Shown piece after piece: positions 34,051-44,292 of a DNA stretch of 64,000 bases. Below the pieces are notes generated by a model. It did no database searches. It was not told where the DNA came from and saw only the letters and a program-made list of their open reading frames with translations. The position numbers were made by a program, and so were the translations under genes. Within the stretch, counting starts at the first letter, position 1. Every line of letters begins with the position of its first letter. Source of the stretch: Arthrobacter pascens (lineage in GTDB: Bacteria; Actinomycetota; Actinomycetes; Actinomycetales; Micrococcaceae); NCBI RefSeq assembly GCF_030816475.1, contig NZ_JAUSXF010000001.1:4216001-4280000 (forward strand), written 5' to 3'.

Positions 34051-35576
34051 ACCTTCTCCTTGATTTCAGGCGTGACAGCTGTGGGGGCAGTGGATTTGCG
34101 CTTGGATATGGCACCACGGATGATCGGAAGCACTGCCACCAGGACAAAGACCAGCAGCAGCGTTGCCGAAATCGGACGGCCGAAGAAGCCGAGGGGATCG
34201 CCGCCGAAGACCAGCAGGGAGCGGCGCATTGAGCTTTCCAGCAGTTCGCCGAGCACGAACGCCAGCACCAGCGGGCCGGGTTCGAAGCCGAACTTCTTCA
34301 TGAGGTAGCCGACGATGCCGAAGACGACGACGAGCGTAACATCGAACATGCTGTTGTTGATGGTGTAGGCACCCAGCAGCGTGATGAGGGCCGTGACCGG
34401 CGCCAGGATGGCGGCCCGGACCCGGAGGATCTTCACGAAGATCCCCACCAGCGGCAGGCTCATGATCAGCAGCAGGATGTTGCCGATGTACATGGAGTTC
34501 ACCACGCCCCAGAAGAGCTCGGGGTTCTGTTCCACCAGCTGCGGGCCGGGGGTGACGCCCTGGATCAGCAGCGCGCCGAACATCAGCGCCATGGTGGCGT
34601 TGGCCGGGATGCCCAGCGTCAGCAGCGGGATGAAAGAGGACGTGGCGGCCGCATTGTTCGCGGTTTCCGGTCCGGCCACGCCTTCGGGTGCACCCTTGCC
34701 GAAGCGCTCCGGCTGTTTGGCCCGCTTCTTTTCCATGGCGTAGGACGCCATGGAGGCGATGGTGGCACCGCCGCCGGGAAGGATTCCCAAGAAGAAGCCG
34801 AGGACTGATCCGCGGCCGATGGCGCCGGAGGCCTGCTTGAGGTCACGCCGGGACGGCCAGACGTTGGTGACTTTCGACGGCGCCTTGGCCGCCCGGTGCC
34901 GTTCCTCAAGGTTGTAGAGGATTTCGCCGAGCCCGAAGATGCCCATGGCGATCGGTACAAAATCGATGCCGTCGGCCAGAGGCAGGCTGCCGAAGGTGAA
35001 ACGGCTTTCACCGGTGAAGATGTCCCGGCCAACCGTGGCGAGCAGGAGCCCCAGCGCGGCGGCGATCAGCGCTTTCGCCTTCGATCCGCTGCTGATCGTG
35101 GCTACCAGCAGGATGCCGAGCATCGCCAGGGCGCTGTACTCCGGCGGCCCGAAGTCGAGGGCGAAACTCGCCACAAGCGGCGCCAGGAACGTCAGCCCGA
35201 CGATCGAGGCGGTTCCGCCGATGAACGAGCCGATGGAAGCCAGTCCCAGCGCCGTACCTGCCCTGCCCTGCTTTGCCATCTGGTAGCCGTCGAAGACGGT
35301 GACCACGGAGGACGCCTCCCCGGGGAGCCGCAGTAGCACGGAGGTAATTGTGCCGCCGTACTGTGCGCCGTAGAAGATGCCGGCCAGCATGATGATGGCC
35401 GTGACAGGCTCCACGTTGTAGGTGAGCGGAAGCAGGATGGCGATGGTTGCCGCGGGCCCCAAGCCGGGCAGCACACCGATCAGCATGCCGATCACGACGC
35501 CAATCAGGCAGTAGAGGAGGTTGGTCGGCTCCAGGACAACCGCAAATCCGTTGATAACGGGATTCAGAAAATCCAC
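34047..35576 (-). CDS. tctA: Tripartite tricarboxylate transporter large permease TctA
   Basis: 509 residues, twelve or so membrane helices. Signature GVLPGLGPAATIAILLPLTY near residue 40 and FFLGILPGGGATIASM near 270 are the two related halves of the TctA family, as is LLTLGIPANATMALMFGAL. With TctB and the binding protein TctC it forms a secondary Na+/H+-driven importer of carboxylates. In this context, next to glucarate genes, the cargo is probably a hexarate or related sugar acid. Confidence 0.92.
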   Translation of the reverse strand: MDFLNPVINGFAVVLEPTNLLYCLIGVVIGMLIGVLPGLGPAATIAILLPLTYNVEPVTAIIMLAGIFYGAQYGGTITSVLLRLPGEASSVVTVFDGYQMAKQGRAGTALGLASIGSFIGGTASIVGLTFLAPLVASFALDFGPPEYSALAMLGILLVATISSGSKAKALIAAALGLLLATVGRDIFTGESRFTFGSLPLADGIDFVPIAMGIFGLGEILYNLEERHRAAKAPSKVTNVWPSRRDLKQASGAIGRGSVLGFFLGILPGGGATIASMASYAMEKKRAKQPERFGKGAPEGVAGPETANNAAATSSFIPLLTLGIPANATMALMFGALLIQGVTPGPQLVEQNPELFWGVVNSMYIGNILLLIMSLPLVGIFVKILRVRAAILAPVTALITLLGAYTINNSMFDVTLVVVFGIVGYLMKKFGFEPGPLVLAFVLGELLESSMRRSLLVFGGDPLGFFGRPISATLLLVFVLVAVLPIIRGAISKRKSTAPTAVTPEIKEKV

Positions 35577-35585
35577 GGGGGTCTC

Positions 35586-36125
35586 CTAGAAGAGATGGGG
35601 GATGGACGTGTTGAGCGCAAGCACGAAGATTGCGTAGAAGGCGATCACGACGGCGGCACTGACTACCAGCGTGGAGCGCCAGGTTTCGCCGCCAAGGAAG
35701 CGCATCCAGATGACGCACAACACCAGGGCCGGCAGTTCGAAGCCGATGAGCGGCATCAGGGCGACCATGGCAGCGAGTGTCACCAGGCCGGTCAGCGGTG
35801 CCGTGGACATCCGTGTGAACGCCTCCGCGTCCCGGTTGTGTCGGCCGGCGATTAGCTGGAAGAGCCCGAGAACCACCATGACGCAGCTGATGATAAACGG
35901 CCACAGACCGGGCTGGGGCTTGTCAGGCGTACCCAGCCCCATGGCGATCGAGAGGATGACGGCGCCGATCCCGACGCCAAGAACTACCAGGGACGTGGCC
36001 GCATTGGCGAGGGGGCCGGCCGCGGGAGGCTTTTCCTCCTCCCACTGGGCTGCGAGCTGCTCCGGCGTCAGGTCATCGAGAAGTTCGCCGGCGGACTCCG
36101 CGGGGGTTTCCTTCACTGGACTCAC
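35586..36125 (-). CDS. tctB: Tripartite tricarboxylate transporter small permease TctB
   Basis: 179 residues. A 40-residue cytoplasmic N-terminus rich in Glu and Pro precedes four membrane helices (VVLGVGIGAVILSIAMGLG, WPFIISCVMVVLGLFQLI, GLVTLAAMVALMPLIGF, LVVSAAVVIAFYAIFVL), the usual TctB layout with the GLWPFI loop. Overlaps tctC by four bases and precedes tctA by nine. Confidence 0.9.
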   Translation of the reverse strand: MSPVKETPAESAGELLDDLTPEQLAAQWEEEKPPAAGPLANAATSLVVLGVGIGAVILSIAMGLGTPDKPQPGLWPFIISCVMVVLGLFQLIAGRHNRDAEAFTRMSTAPLTGLVTLAAMVALMPLIGFELPALVLCVIWMRFLGGETWRSTLVVSAAVVIAFYAIFVLALNTSIPHLF

Positions 36126-37123
36126 TTATTTCCGCTAAGGCTGATGTCGTACTTCTCCACCAGTTCCTTGTACTTCGCTGCGTATCCCTTCCAGTCAGCG
36201 ACGACTTCCTCACCGGAAATCTCCTTCGGGGTCAGCATGTTCTTCTTGTTGAACTCCTTGTAGGCGTCCGACTTGAAGGTGTCCTGGAAGGCGGCGAGCA
36301 GCTTCTCCTTGACTTCTGCGGGCGTGCCCTTGGGCGCCGCGACCGCGCGGTACTGGGCTACGGGCACGTCATAGCCGGTTTCCTTGGCGGTGGGAGTGTC
36401 CGGCAGGTAGCTGTTGCGTTCCTCCGAGAAGACCAGCAGGGGCGAGACCTTGCCCGCCACGATCTGGGGCATGGCCTCGCCGAGCTGGATGGTGGCGAGC
36501 TCCACCTGGTTGCCGAGGACCGCCGTCAGGGCTGGCTTGCCGCTGTCAAAGGGGATGTCTGTGCCCTTGACCTCGGCCTGCTTGAACAACACGGTCTGGG
36601 CGAGCTGGCTTCCGGTGCCTACACCGGTGGTGCCGAAGGTGACGTTGCGGCCGGCGCCGGCCACGTCCTTGAACGTCTTGAATCCGGACTGGGTGCTGGC
36701 CACCAGGACATAGTCGTCCTGCGACAGCCCGGCGATGATGTCCAGGTCATCGACGCTGATGGCTTCGTCCTGGGTGACGGCCAACGGAGTGATGGTGATC
36801 AGTGATGCCGTGAGGAGGACCAGCTCCTGTCCATCGGCGGGCTTCCCGGCCACTTCCTTAGTAGCCAGGGCGCCATTGGCGCCGGGCTTGTTCACGACGG
36901 GCATGGGCTGGCCGAGGGTCTTGGAGGCGCCTTCGGCGAGGGCCCGGGCGATCAGGTCGGTGCTGCCGCCGGCGGCCTGGCCCACGGTGAGGTTGATGGG
37001 TCCTGACGGGTAGTTGGCTGAGTTGGCCTTGCCGCCCGCGACGTTGCCGCAGGCCGTGAGCGCCAACAGTGTGACGGCGGAGGCCACTCCGAGAACCGTG
37101 CGGCGGGTGGGGAAGTGCTTCAT
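36122..37123 (-). CDS. tctC: Tripartite tricarboxylate transporter binding lipoprotein TctC (Bug family)
   Basis: 333 residues. Signal peptide with lipobox LTAC, then a type-2 binding fold: YPSGPINLTVGQAAGGSTDLIARALAEG, PMPVVNKPGANGALATKEVA, RNVTFGTTGVGTGSQLAQT and KVSPLLVFSEERNSYLPDTPT. These match the Bordetella Bug/TctC family, which binds carboxylates. First gene of tctCBA-usp and divergent from a LysR regulator. Confidence 0.92.
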   Translation of the reverse strand: MKHFPTRRTVLGVASAVTLLALTACGNVAGGKANSANYPSGPINLTVGQAAGGSTDLIARALAEGASKTLGQPMPVVNKPGANGALATKEVAGKPADGQELVLLTASLITITPLAVTQDEAISVDDLDIIAGLSQDDYVLVASTQSGFKTFKDVAGAGRNVTFGTTGVGTGSQLAQTVLFKQAEVKGTDIPFDSGKPALTAVLGNQVELATIQLGEAMPQIVAGKVSPLLVFSEERNSYLPDTPTAKETGYDVPVAQYRAVAAPKGTPAEVKEKLLAAFQDTFKSDAYKEFNKKNMLTPKEISGEEVVADWKGYAAKYKELVEKYDISLSGNK

Positions 37124-37216
37124 TGGAACTCCTCGTAGAAATCCCGGGGCGGGGTCCCGGACGTTTGTGTGAACCGAATCACGCCGGCTCGCTAGTCGAG
37201 TGTAGGGAGACGCTAT

Positions 37217-37244
37217 GATGCATGTCTAAGCCCTAAAATGCATC
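37217..37244. promoter_or_regulatory. LysR-type operator in the tctC/lysR divergent promoter
   Basis: GATGCAT-N14-ATGCATC is a perfect inverted repeat, ending 21 bp upstream of the LysR ATG. It is of the length protected by LysR tetramers at their recognition site. Confidence 0.65.
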
Positions 37245-37265
37245 GGGTGATACCTGAAAGGCATC

Positions 37266-38153
37266 ATGTTTACTTTTGACCAACTGGCCGGATTCATCGC
37301 CGTCGCCGAAGAACTCCATTTCGGACGGGCAGCCGAAAAGTTGAACATGACCCAGCCGCCGCTTAGCCGCCAGATCCAGAAACTGGAGAAAAGCATCGGC
37401 ACGGAGTTGCTGGAGCGCGATAACCGTAAGGTAAAGCTCACGCCTGCCGGGAACGCGTTCCTGGACGAGGCCAGGAGGCTCATCGCCTTGGCAAACCGCG
37501 CCCCGATCACCGCCCGCAGGATCGCCACCGGACGCTCGGGCGTGCTCCGTGTCGGCTTCACGGCGGCCAGCGGGTTCAGCATCCTGGGCCCGCTCCTGGA
37601 GGAGATCGTGGCCATTCTTCCCCAGGTGGACATTGACCTCCAGGAACTGGTGACCGGCGAGCAGATCCAAGGCCTCCTCACTGGCGAGCTGGACCTGGGC
37701 CTGGCGCGGCCCCCGTTCGACCGGGACGTCTTTGATTCGCACCTGCTCTACAGGGAGTCCATGATGCTGGCCGTCCCGGCAGGCCACCGGCTGGCGGGCC
37801 TTTCCCGGCCCATCGAAGACGCCGACCTCCGGGACGAAGCCCTCATCATGCACTCGCCCACCAAAGCGGCGTATTTCTACGATCTGGTCGTCCGCATGCA
37901 TGACATCCAGCATGGGAATGTCCTCCACACGGTGAGCCAGATCCTCACCATGGTTTCCCTGGTTGCAGCCAGGCGCGGGGTGGCCTTTGTCCCCCATTCG
38001 GCCACGCTGCTCGCCATCAAGGGCGTCGAATTCCTGCCTCTCGCCGGCAGCGGCAGAGAAGACCCCGTTGAGCTGCACGCGATCTGGAACCGCAAGGTGG
38101 CTAACCCAGCCCTGCGACGCCTCCTTCAGGACCTGGAGTTCAGGACGGAGTAG
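37266..38153 (+). CDS. LysR-family regulator of the glucarate cluster
   Basis: 295 residues. N-terminal HTH MFTFDQLAGFIAVAEELHFGRAAEKLNMTQPPLSRQ, typical of full-length LysR, then the sensor domain (GVLRVGFTAASGF, LLTGELDLGLARPPF, VPAGHRLAG). Divergent from tctC and followed 140 bp later by kdgD; most likely an activator of transport and catabolism that responds to a hexarate or a pathway intermediate. Confidence 0.88.
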   Translation: MFTFDQLAGFIAVAEELHFGRAAEKLNMTQPPLSRQIQKLEKSIGTELLERDNRKVKLTPAGNAFLDEARRLIALANRAPITARRIATGRSGVLRVGFTAASGFSILGPLLEEIVAILPQVDIDLQELVTGEQIQGLLTGELDLGLARPPFDRDVFDSHLLYRESMMLAVPAGHRLAGLSRPIEDADLRDEALIMHSPTKAAYFYDLVVRMHDIQHGNVLHTVSQILTMVSLVAARRGVAFVPHSATLLAIKGVEFLPLAGSGREDPVELHAIWNRKVANPALRRLLQDLEFRTE

Positions 38154-38293
38154 GCACTTCGGCCGCACGGCAAACTATGCGTTTTAAGTATCAACCAATA
38201 CGAAATAGCACTTAGACAGGCATCAAATAGGCTGCCTACTCTGGACGGGACCCAACACCCCCGCCGCCAGCGGCATTCACAGAGGACAACATC

Positions 38294-39208
38294 GTGGCAA
38301 AGTACTCCCCCCAGGAACTGGCAGACTCCCTCAAGGAAGGCCTGCTGTCTTTCCCGGTAACGTCGTTCGATGCGCAGCTGCAGTTCGATGAGGAGAACTA
38401 CCGCAAGCACCTCGCCTGGCAGGCGAGCTTCCCGGTGGCCGGCCTCTTCGCAGCGGGCGGCACGGGCGAAGGTTTCTCCCTCTCAGCTGCGGAGTCCGAG
38501 CGTGTGGTCCGCACCGCCGTCGAGGAAGTAGGCGGCCAGGTGCCAGTCCTGGCTTCTGCCGGCGGCTCCACTGTCCAGGCCATCGAGAATGCCAAGGCTG
38601 CGGAGGCCGCAGGCGCAGAGGGCATCCTGCTCCTTCCCCCCTACCTCACCGAAGCGGACCAGGGTGGTCTGATTGACCACGTCAGCGCCATCTGCAGCGC
38701 CACGTCGCTGGGTGTCATCATCTACAACCGCGCCAATGCCATTTATAAGGACACCACCGTGGCAACCCTCGCGGAGCGCCATGAGAACCTCATTGGCTTC
38801 AAGGACGGCGTGGGCGACCTCGAACACGATGCCCGCGTCTATGCCAAGCTCGGCGACCGCCTCTTCTACCTCGGCGGCCTTCCCACGGCGGAGACCTTCG
38901 CCCTCCCGCTGCTCCAGCTCGGTATGAGCACCTACTCCAGCGCAATGTACAACTTTGTTCCGCAGTTCGCCCTGGACTTTTACCAGGACGTCCGGAACAA
39001 CGACCGTGTGGCCGTCAATAAGAAGCTCAACGACTTCGTGATCCCCTACCTGGATATCCGGGACCGCGTGAAGGGCTACTCCGTCTCCATCGTCAAGGGC
39101 GGCCTGGATGCCATCGGCCGCTCGGCAGGCGGGGTCCGCCCGCCGCTGCAGAACCTGGCGCCGCAGGACCTGGCGGACCTCAAAGCTCTCGTCGCCACCG
39201 TCTCCTGA
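38294..39208 (+). CDS. kdgD: 5-dehydro-4-deoxyglucarate dehydratase
   Basis: 304 residues, GTG start with AGAGGACAAC upstream. DHDPS-family TIM barrel: [25 protein letters not shown] (Tyr of the triad) and [12 protein letters not shown] with the Schiff-base Lys. These are the forms found in KDGDH rather than in DapA. It converts 5-keto-4-deoxy-D-glucarate to alpha-ketoglutaric semialdehyde with loss of water and CO2. Next gene encodes the dehydrogenase that completes the route. Confidence 0.92.
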   Translation: MAKYSPQELADSLKEGLLSFPVTSFDAQLQFDEENYRKHLAWQASFPVAGLFAAGGTGEGFSLSAAESERVVRTAVEEVGGQVPVLASAGGSTVQAIENAKAAEAAGAEGILLLPPYLTEADQGGLIDHVSAICSATSLGVIIYNRANAIYKDTTVATLAERHENLIGFKDGVGDLEHDARVYAKLGDRLFYLGGLPTAETFALPLLQLGMSTYSSAMYNFVPQFALDFYQDVRNNDRVAVNKKLNDFVIPYLDIRDRVKGYSVSIVKGGLDAIGRSAGGVRPPLQNLAPQDLADLKALVATVS

Positions 39209-39251
39209 ACAACCGTCTCCTGAACAACGTCTCTCCTAAGGAGTCAGCACT

Positions 39252-40868
39252 ATGACACTCACCGGACATTCCCTGATCGCCGGGCAGCCCGTCGTCGGCG
39301 CCGGCAAGACCGCTTTCGGCCTCAACCCCGCCACCAACGCGGCGCTTGAACCCACATACACGCTGATCACCGAGGAACAGCTGACGACGGCGACCGTAGC
39401 CGCCGCCGCTGCGTACCCGTCCTTCAGCACCCTGGACCCCGACACCCATGCGGCCTTCCTCGATGCCATTGCGGACAACATTGAAGCCATTGGCGAGGAG
39501 CTCATCATCCGCGCCGGCCAGGAAACGGGCCTGCCCGCCGCCCGGCTGCAGGGCGAGCGTGCCCGCACCACCGGCCAGCTCCGCCTGTTCGCGTCCGTGG
39601 TCCGGCAGGGCGACTTCCGCGGCGTCCGGATTGATCCGGCCATCCCGGACCGTACGCCGATGCCCCGGGTTGATATCCGCCAGCGCCAGATCCCGCTGGG
39701 CCCTGTGGCCGTGTTCGGTGCCAGCAACTTCCCGCTGGCGTTCTCGACGGCGGGAGGCGACACGGCTTCGGCCCTCGCCGCCGGCTGCCCGGTGGTCTTC
39801 AAAGCCCACAACGCCCACCCGGGCACCAGCGAGCTCGTCGGCCAGGCCGTGGTTAAAGCAGTCAAGGACTTCAACCTTCATCCCGGCGTGTTCTCCCTGA
39901 TCTACGGCCCCGGGGCCAGCATCGGCCAGGCCCTCGTGGCCGATCCCGCCATCAAGGCTGTCGGCTTCACCGGCTCCCAGGCAGCCGGCATCGCGCTGAT
40001 GCGCACCGCCGCGGGCCGGCCCGAACCTATCCCGGTTTACGCGGAAATGTCCTCGCTGAACCCGGTCTTCGTCTTCGAAGGCGCCCTCAGCGGCTCCGCC
40101 GAACAAATTAACGCGCTGGCCGCCCAGTACGTCACCGCCGTCACCGCCAGCTCCGGCCAGCTCTGCACCTCCCCCGGCCTGCTGTTCGCCCCCGCCGGCG
40201 AACCCGGGGACAAACTGGCTGCCGCCGTCGCACACGCCGTCTCCGCCTGCGCCGGCCAGACCATGCTGACCGAAGGAATCGCCGGCTCCTGGAACCAAGG
40301 AACCGAGACGCTCGGCTCAGCTGCCGGCGTCGCCGTCGTGGGACAGGGCACTCCCGGACCCACCGAAAACGCCCCCGCCCCCACCATCTTCGGAACGCAC
40401 ATCAGCGAGTTCGTCGCCAATCACGTGCTGCACGAGGAAATCTTCGGCGCCGCGTCCCTGGTGATCCGCTACTCCTCCACCGACGAACTCGTCGAAGCCG
40501 TCAACCGGCTTGAAGGCCAGCTCACCGCGTCGCTGCAGCTCACCGCGGAGGATTACCCGACGGCGGCACCCCTGATCCCGGCACTCGAGCAGAAGGTGGG
40601 GCGCATCATCGTCAACGGCTGGCCCACCGGCGTCGAAGTCGGCCACGCCATGGTCCACGGCGGACCCTTCCCCGCCACCTCGGACTCCCGCATCACATCC
40701 GTCGGCACGCTTGCGATCAACCGTTTCCTGCGGCCGGTCGCCTACCAGAACATCCCCCAGGAACTACTGCCTGTCCCGCTGCAGGACACCAACCCGTGGC
40801 ACCTGAACCGCCGCATCGACGGCGTTATCGAAGCGGCAGCCGTCGTAAAGGACGAGGTCAACGCATGA
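39252..40868 (+). CDS. Alpha-ketoglutaric semialdehyde dehydrogenase (NADP+-type aldehyde dehydrogenase)
   Basis: 538 residues, of the longer ALDH class. [21 protein letters not shown] binds the cofactor; [10 protein letters not shown] follows; the catalytic Glu is in YAEMSSLNP and the nucleophile Cys in [10 protein letters not shown]. It oxidises the KdgD product to 2-oxoglutarate. Ribosome binding site CTAAGGAG at 39236-39243. The stop codon overlaps the start of gudD (ATGA), indicating coupling. Confidence 0.9.
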   Translation: MTLTGHSLIAGQPVVGAGKTAFGLNPATNAALEPTYTLITEEQLTTATVAAAAAYPSFSTLDPDTHAAFLDAIADNIEAIGEELIIRAGQETGLPAARLQGERARTTGQLRLFASVVRQGDFRGVRIDPAIPDRTPMPRVDIRQRQIPLGPVAVFGASNFPLAFSTAGGDTASALAAGCPVVFKAHNAHPGTSELVGQAVVKAVKDFNLHPGVFSLIYGPGASIGQALVADPAIKAVGFTGSQAAGIALMRTAAGRPEPIPVYAEMSSLNPVFVFEGALSGSAEQINALAAQYVTAVTASSGQLCTSPGLLFAPAGEPGDKLAAAVAHAVSACAGQTMLTEGIAGSWNQGTETLGSAAGVAVVGQGTPGPTENAPAPTIFGTHISEFVANHVLHEEIFGAASLVIRYSSTDELVEAVNRLEGQLTASLQLTAEDYPTAAPLIPALEQKVGRIIVNGWPTGVEVGHAMVHGGPFPATSDSRITSVGTLAINRFLRPVAYQNIPQELLPVPLQDTNPWHLNRRIDGVIEAAAVVKDEVNA

Positions 40869-42193
40869 GCACCCAGCCCACCATCGCCAAGGTTGAAGTA
40901 GTTCCGGTCGCCGGCCACGACAGCATGCTGATGAACCTCAGCGGCGCCCACGGCCCCTTCTTCACCCGCAACGTGGTCATCGTTACCGATTCGGACGGCC
41001 GAACCGGCCTCGGCGAGGTCCCCGGCGGCGAGAAGATCAAGGCAACCATTGAGGAAGCCGGGACACTCATCACTGGCCAGCCCGTGGCCCGCTACCGTTC
41101 ACTGCTGCGTGGGATCGCCGCACAGTTCGCGGACCGTGACGCCGGCGGCCGCGGGCTGCAGACGTTCGACCTGCGGACCACCGTCCACGCGGTTACCGCC
41201 GTCGAGTCCGCCCTGCTGGATCTGCACGGCCAGTTCCTCGGCGTGCCCGTCGCGGAACTGCTGGGTGACGGGCAGCAGCGCGCCTCGGTGCCGATGCTCG
41301 GATACCTCTTCTTTGTCGGCGACCACGCCAGGACCGATCTTCCCTACCTGGTGGAGGACGCGCCGTCGGACCGCTGGGAGAAGCTGCGCCGCCAGGAGGC
41401 CATGACGCCGGAGGCGGTTGTTGCCCTGGCCGAAGCCGCTCAGGAACGCTACGGCTTCAGCGACTTCAAGCTCAAGGGCGGCGTGCTGTCCGGGGACGAC
41501 GAAGTTGATGTTGTCACTGCCCTCGCCAAGCGCTTCCCCGAGGCCCGGGTGACGCTTGACCCGAACGGCGGCTGGCTCCTGGAGGAGGCCATCCGCCTGG
41601 GCAAGCGAATGCAGGGCGTAGTGGCGTACGCCGAAGACCCGTGCGGCGCGGAAGGCCGCTTCTCCGGCCGGGAGGTCATGGCCGAATTCCGCCGCGCCAC
41701 CGGATTGAAGACCGCCACCAACATGATCGCCACGGACTGGCGGGAAATGTCACACGCCATCCGCAGCAACGCGGTGGACATTCCGCTGGCGGACCCGCAC
41801 TTCTGGACCATGTCCGGTTCGGTGCGGGTGGCGCAGCTGTGCAACGAGTTCGGGCTCACCTGGGGATCACACTCGAACAACCACTTCGACATCTCGCTGG
41901 CCATGTTCACGCACACCGGCGCCGCGGCTCCGGGGGAAATCACCGCGCTGGACACACACTGGATCTGGCAGGACGGCCAAGGGCTGACCAAAAACCCGCT
42001 GCAGATCCGCGACGGTGCCATCGAAGTTCCCAGCGCGCCGGGCCTGGGCATCGAGCTGGACCGCGACGCCCTGGGCAAAGCGCACCTGCTCTACCTGCAG
42101 CACGGCCTCGATACCCGCGACGACAGCATCGGCATGCAGTACTACATCGACGGCTGGACCTTCGATCCGAAGCGGCCCTGCCTGGTCCGGTAA
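40865..42193 (+). CDS. gudD: Glucarate dehydratase
   Basis: 442 residues from the ATG at 40865, which overlaps the dehydrogenase stop; the longer open frame to 40796 lies inside that gene. Enolase superfamily: capping domain with [19 protein letters not shown], catalytic KLKGG (Lys pair in [10 protein letters not shown]), DPNGGW and AEDPCG metal ligands, and [10 protein letters not shown] with the catalytic His. These match GlucD rather than the MLE or MR subgroups. It dehydrates D-glucarate (and L-idarate) to 5-keto-4-deoxyglucarate, the KdgD substrate. Confidence 0.93.
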   Translation: MSTQPTIAKVEVVPVAGHDSMLMNLSGAHGPFFTRNVVIVTDSDGRTGLGEVPGGEKIKATIEEAGTLITGQPVARYRSLLRGIAAQFADRDAGGRGLQTFDLRTTVHAVTAVESALLDLHGQFLGVPVAELLGDGQQRASVPMLGYLFFVGDHARTDLPYLVEDAPSDRWEKLRRQEAMTPEAVVALAEAAQERYGFSDFKLKGGVLSGDDEVDVVTALAKRFPEARVTLDPNGGWLLEEAIRLGKRMQGVVAYAEDPCGAEGRFSGREVMAEFRRATGLKTATNMIATDWREMSHAIRSNAVDIPLADPHFWTMSGSVRVAQLCNEFGLTWGSHSNNHFDISLAMFTHTGAAAPGEITALDTHWIWQDGQGLTKNPLQIRDGAIEVPSAPGLGIELDRDALGKAHLLYLQHGLDTRDDSIGMQYYIDGWTFDPKRPCLVR

Positions 42194-42214
42194 GGACGTT
42201 CAACCACACAGCTT

Positions 42215-42257
42215 CCGCACGGCCGGCCCTCCTTTCACAATGGAGACGGCCGTGCGG
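42215..42257 (+). terminator. Terminator hairpin after gudD
   Basis: CCGCACGGCCG pairs perfectly over 11 bp with CGGCCGTGCGG around a 21-base loop, 22 bp past the gudD stop codon. No T-run follows, as is common in this group. Confidence 0.75.
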
Positions 42258-42347
42258 CGTCTGAAAGCTGGATAGTTAAATAGCTGATTTTCGTGCCCCG
42301 ACAGGCCTCGAACCTTTACTGTCGGACCCCCTTGAGAGAGTATTCCT

Positions 42348-44163
42348 ATGGAGGCCTTTAGCGTTCAGCAGGCGGAACACGGCGGTAAATCCGCTCTGCT
42401 CACGCGGGCTGAGTCGCTCGTTGGGGGCGCTTCCGGCAAAAGACCCGACGTTGCCGGGACACTTCGGTTAAACCGCCACTGCACTCCGCCTACTGAACCT
42501 GCAGGCCTGCCCGACGCCGCCGGGCTCGCGCATGCTATCGCTGTGGTGAAAGCGGCCGCCGCGGCTGGCCCGGACTTCCTGGCGCTGGCCGACTACGCGG
42601 AGGCCGCCGATTTCGCCGGCCAGGTCGAGGACCTCTCCCGGTCTGTGGAGTATCTGCAGGTCCTCGGTGCCGGCGCGGTGGATCGCACCCGCACGCAGGC
42701 TATTACCGCGGCCGCCGCCACGCACCAGCGGCCGGACCAGGAATGGCACCGCGGCGGCTGTTCGGTCTCATGCGGCTGTTCGGTCTGCTGGGCCTGCTGA
42801 GCCCGTTTCGACGTCGCTGACGTCCCCGGCTGACGACGGGTGCCGGAATACCGCCGAGTTCCTGCGTGCCCGGCTCCGGATCAGTATCGCCGAAGCCCAC
42901 CGCCGGATCAGTCTCGCTGCCGCGGTGCTCCCCCGGCCCGGGATCACCGGCCACACCCAGCCAGCCGAACGCCCGGAACTCGCCAGCGCCCTCGCCGCCG
43001 GGGCCGTCGCCTCCCGCCCCGCGACCATCATCACCCTGGCCCTGGATCGTGTCCGGCACCACGCCACCGAGGACACCACCGCCCGGATGGAACACGCCCT
43101 GACCCGCACCGCCGCAGAAAACGACACCGACTTCCTCACGCGCATCGCCCGCCGCTGGACCGAGGCAATCGACCAGGACGGCATCGAACCCACCGAACAC
43201 GAACTCCACCAACGGCAAGGCGCCTTCATCCGCCCAGCCCGCCGCGGACTCAACCACCTGGAAATCTTCGCCACACAAGACCAGTTCGAACACCTCCTGA
43301 CCGTCATGAACACCGCCACCAACCCCCGCACACAGCCCCGAACCCCAGACAAAACCCCCAACGGCAAGACCGCCGCAAGCGACGCGCACGCCGGCGAGGC
43401 CACCGGCGAAACCGAAAGCGACCCTGAAACCAACCTCGAAGCCAACCTCGACCAGCGAACCCGGCCCCAACAACTCCTCGACGGGCTCGTCGGTGCCTGC
43501 AAAGCAGCACTGGCCACCGGCACGCTCCCCACAGTCGGAGGGCTCCGCCCCCAGGTGATGGTCACCATCGACTACCACGACCTCCTGGACCGGCTCGAAC
43601 ACGCCACCGCTCAAGGACCCCGCTACCGCTCCCGAACAACAGGCACCACCGCCGACACCGGCACTATCCCCGGCACCCGGATCCCCGACTCCGGCATCAC
43701 CACCGACCCCGGCCCCGGCCCCGGGATCCCGGACTCTGGCAGCATCCCCGGCACCGGATCGTTCCCGTTCACCGGCCCCGTCACCGCCGCCACCGTCCGC
43801 AAAATCGCCTGCGACGCCGACATCATCCCCATCCTGCTCGGCAGCGAAGGACGGATCCTGGACATCGGCCGCACCACACGGATCTTCCCGCCCCACATCC
43901 GCAAAGCCATCAGCGCCCGCGACCAAGGCTGCGCCTTCCCCGGCTGCACCATCCCCGCACCCTGGTGCGAAGCCCACCACATCACCTACTGGTCACACGG
44001 CGGAACAACCACCGACAACGGCACCCTCCTGTGCACCCATCACCACCACCTCATCCACAAGGAACAATGGCAAGTCCAAGTCACCAAAGGCGTGCCCTGG
44101 TTCATCCCGCCACCCCACATCGACCCCCGGCAAAAACCCCAACGAAACCACCACCAGACGTAA
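42348..44163 (+). pseudogene. DUF222/HNH endonuclease (13E12-like), frameshifted
   Basis: The N-terminal part (42348 to about 42720) encodes ALADYAEAADFAGQVEDLSR and LQVLGAGAVDRTRTQAI, the normal start of a DUF222 protein, but the frame ends at 42800. From about 42720 the continuation is in another frame: CRNTAEFLRARLRISIAEAHRRISLA, RQGAFIRPARRGLNHLEIFA, and the C-terminal HNH domain (CAFPGCTIPAPWCEAHHITYW, then NGTLLCTHHHHLIH). A Pro/Gly/Asp-rich spacer with IPDSG repeats precedes the HNH part. Intact it would be about 605 residues. This family is multicopy in Micrococcaceae and mycobacteria; activity is unproven. It splits the hexarate island. Confidence 0.8.
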
Positions 44164-44213
44164 GAGCTCTGGAGTTCAGCCGGATGGAAAAAGGAGTGCA
44201 GCTTTATCTACAG

Positions 44214-44228
44214 ACTTGTAATACAAGT
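44214..44228. promoter_or_regulatory. FadR-type GntR operator upstream of the galactarate dehydratase gene
   Basis: ACTTGTAATACAAGT is a perfect palindrome around a central base and contains T-N-G-T-N3-A-C-N-A, the FadR-subfamily consensus. A further half-site AACTTGTAT follows at 44233-44241. It lies 65-79 bp before the dehydratase ATG. Confidence 0.75.
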
Positions 44229-44292
44229 TTCAAACTTGTATCCTAAGTAGGAGGGCAATGCAGCCCGGACAGCCTGCTTTCGAGGAGCACCC

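Noticed and set aside
42703..43980. 425-codon minus-strand frame opposite the HNH gene
   Set aside because: Gly/Asp/Val-rich shadow of the repeat-bearing coding strand, which has clear DUF222/HNH motifs.
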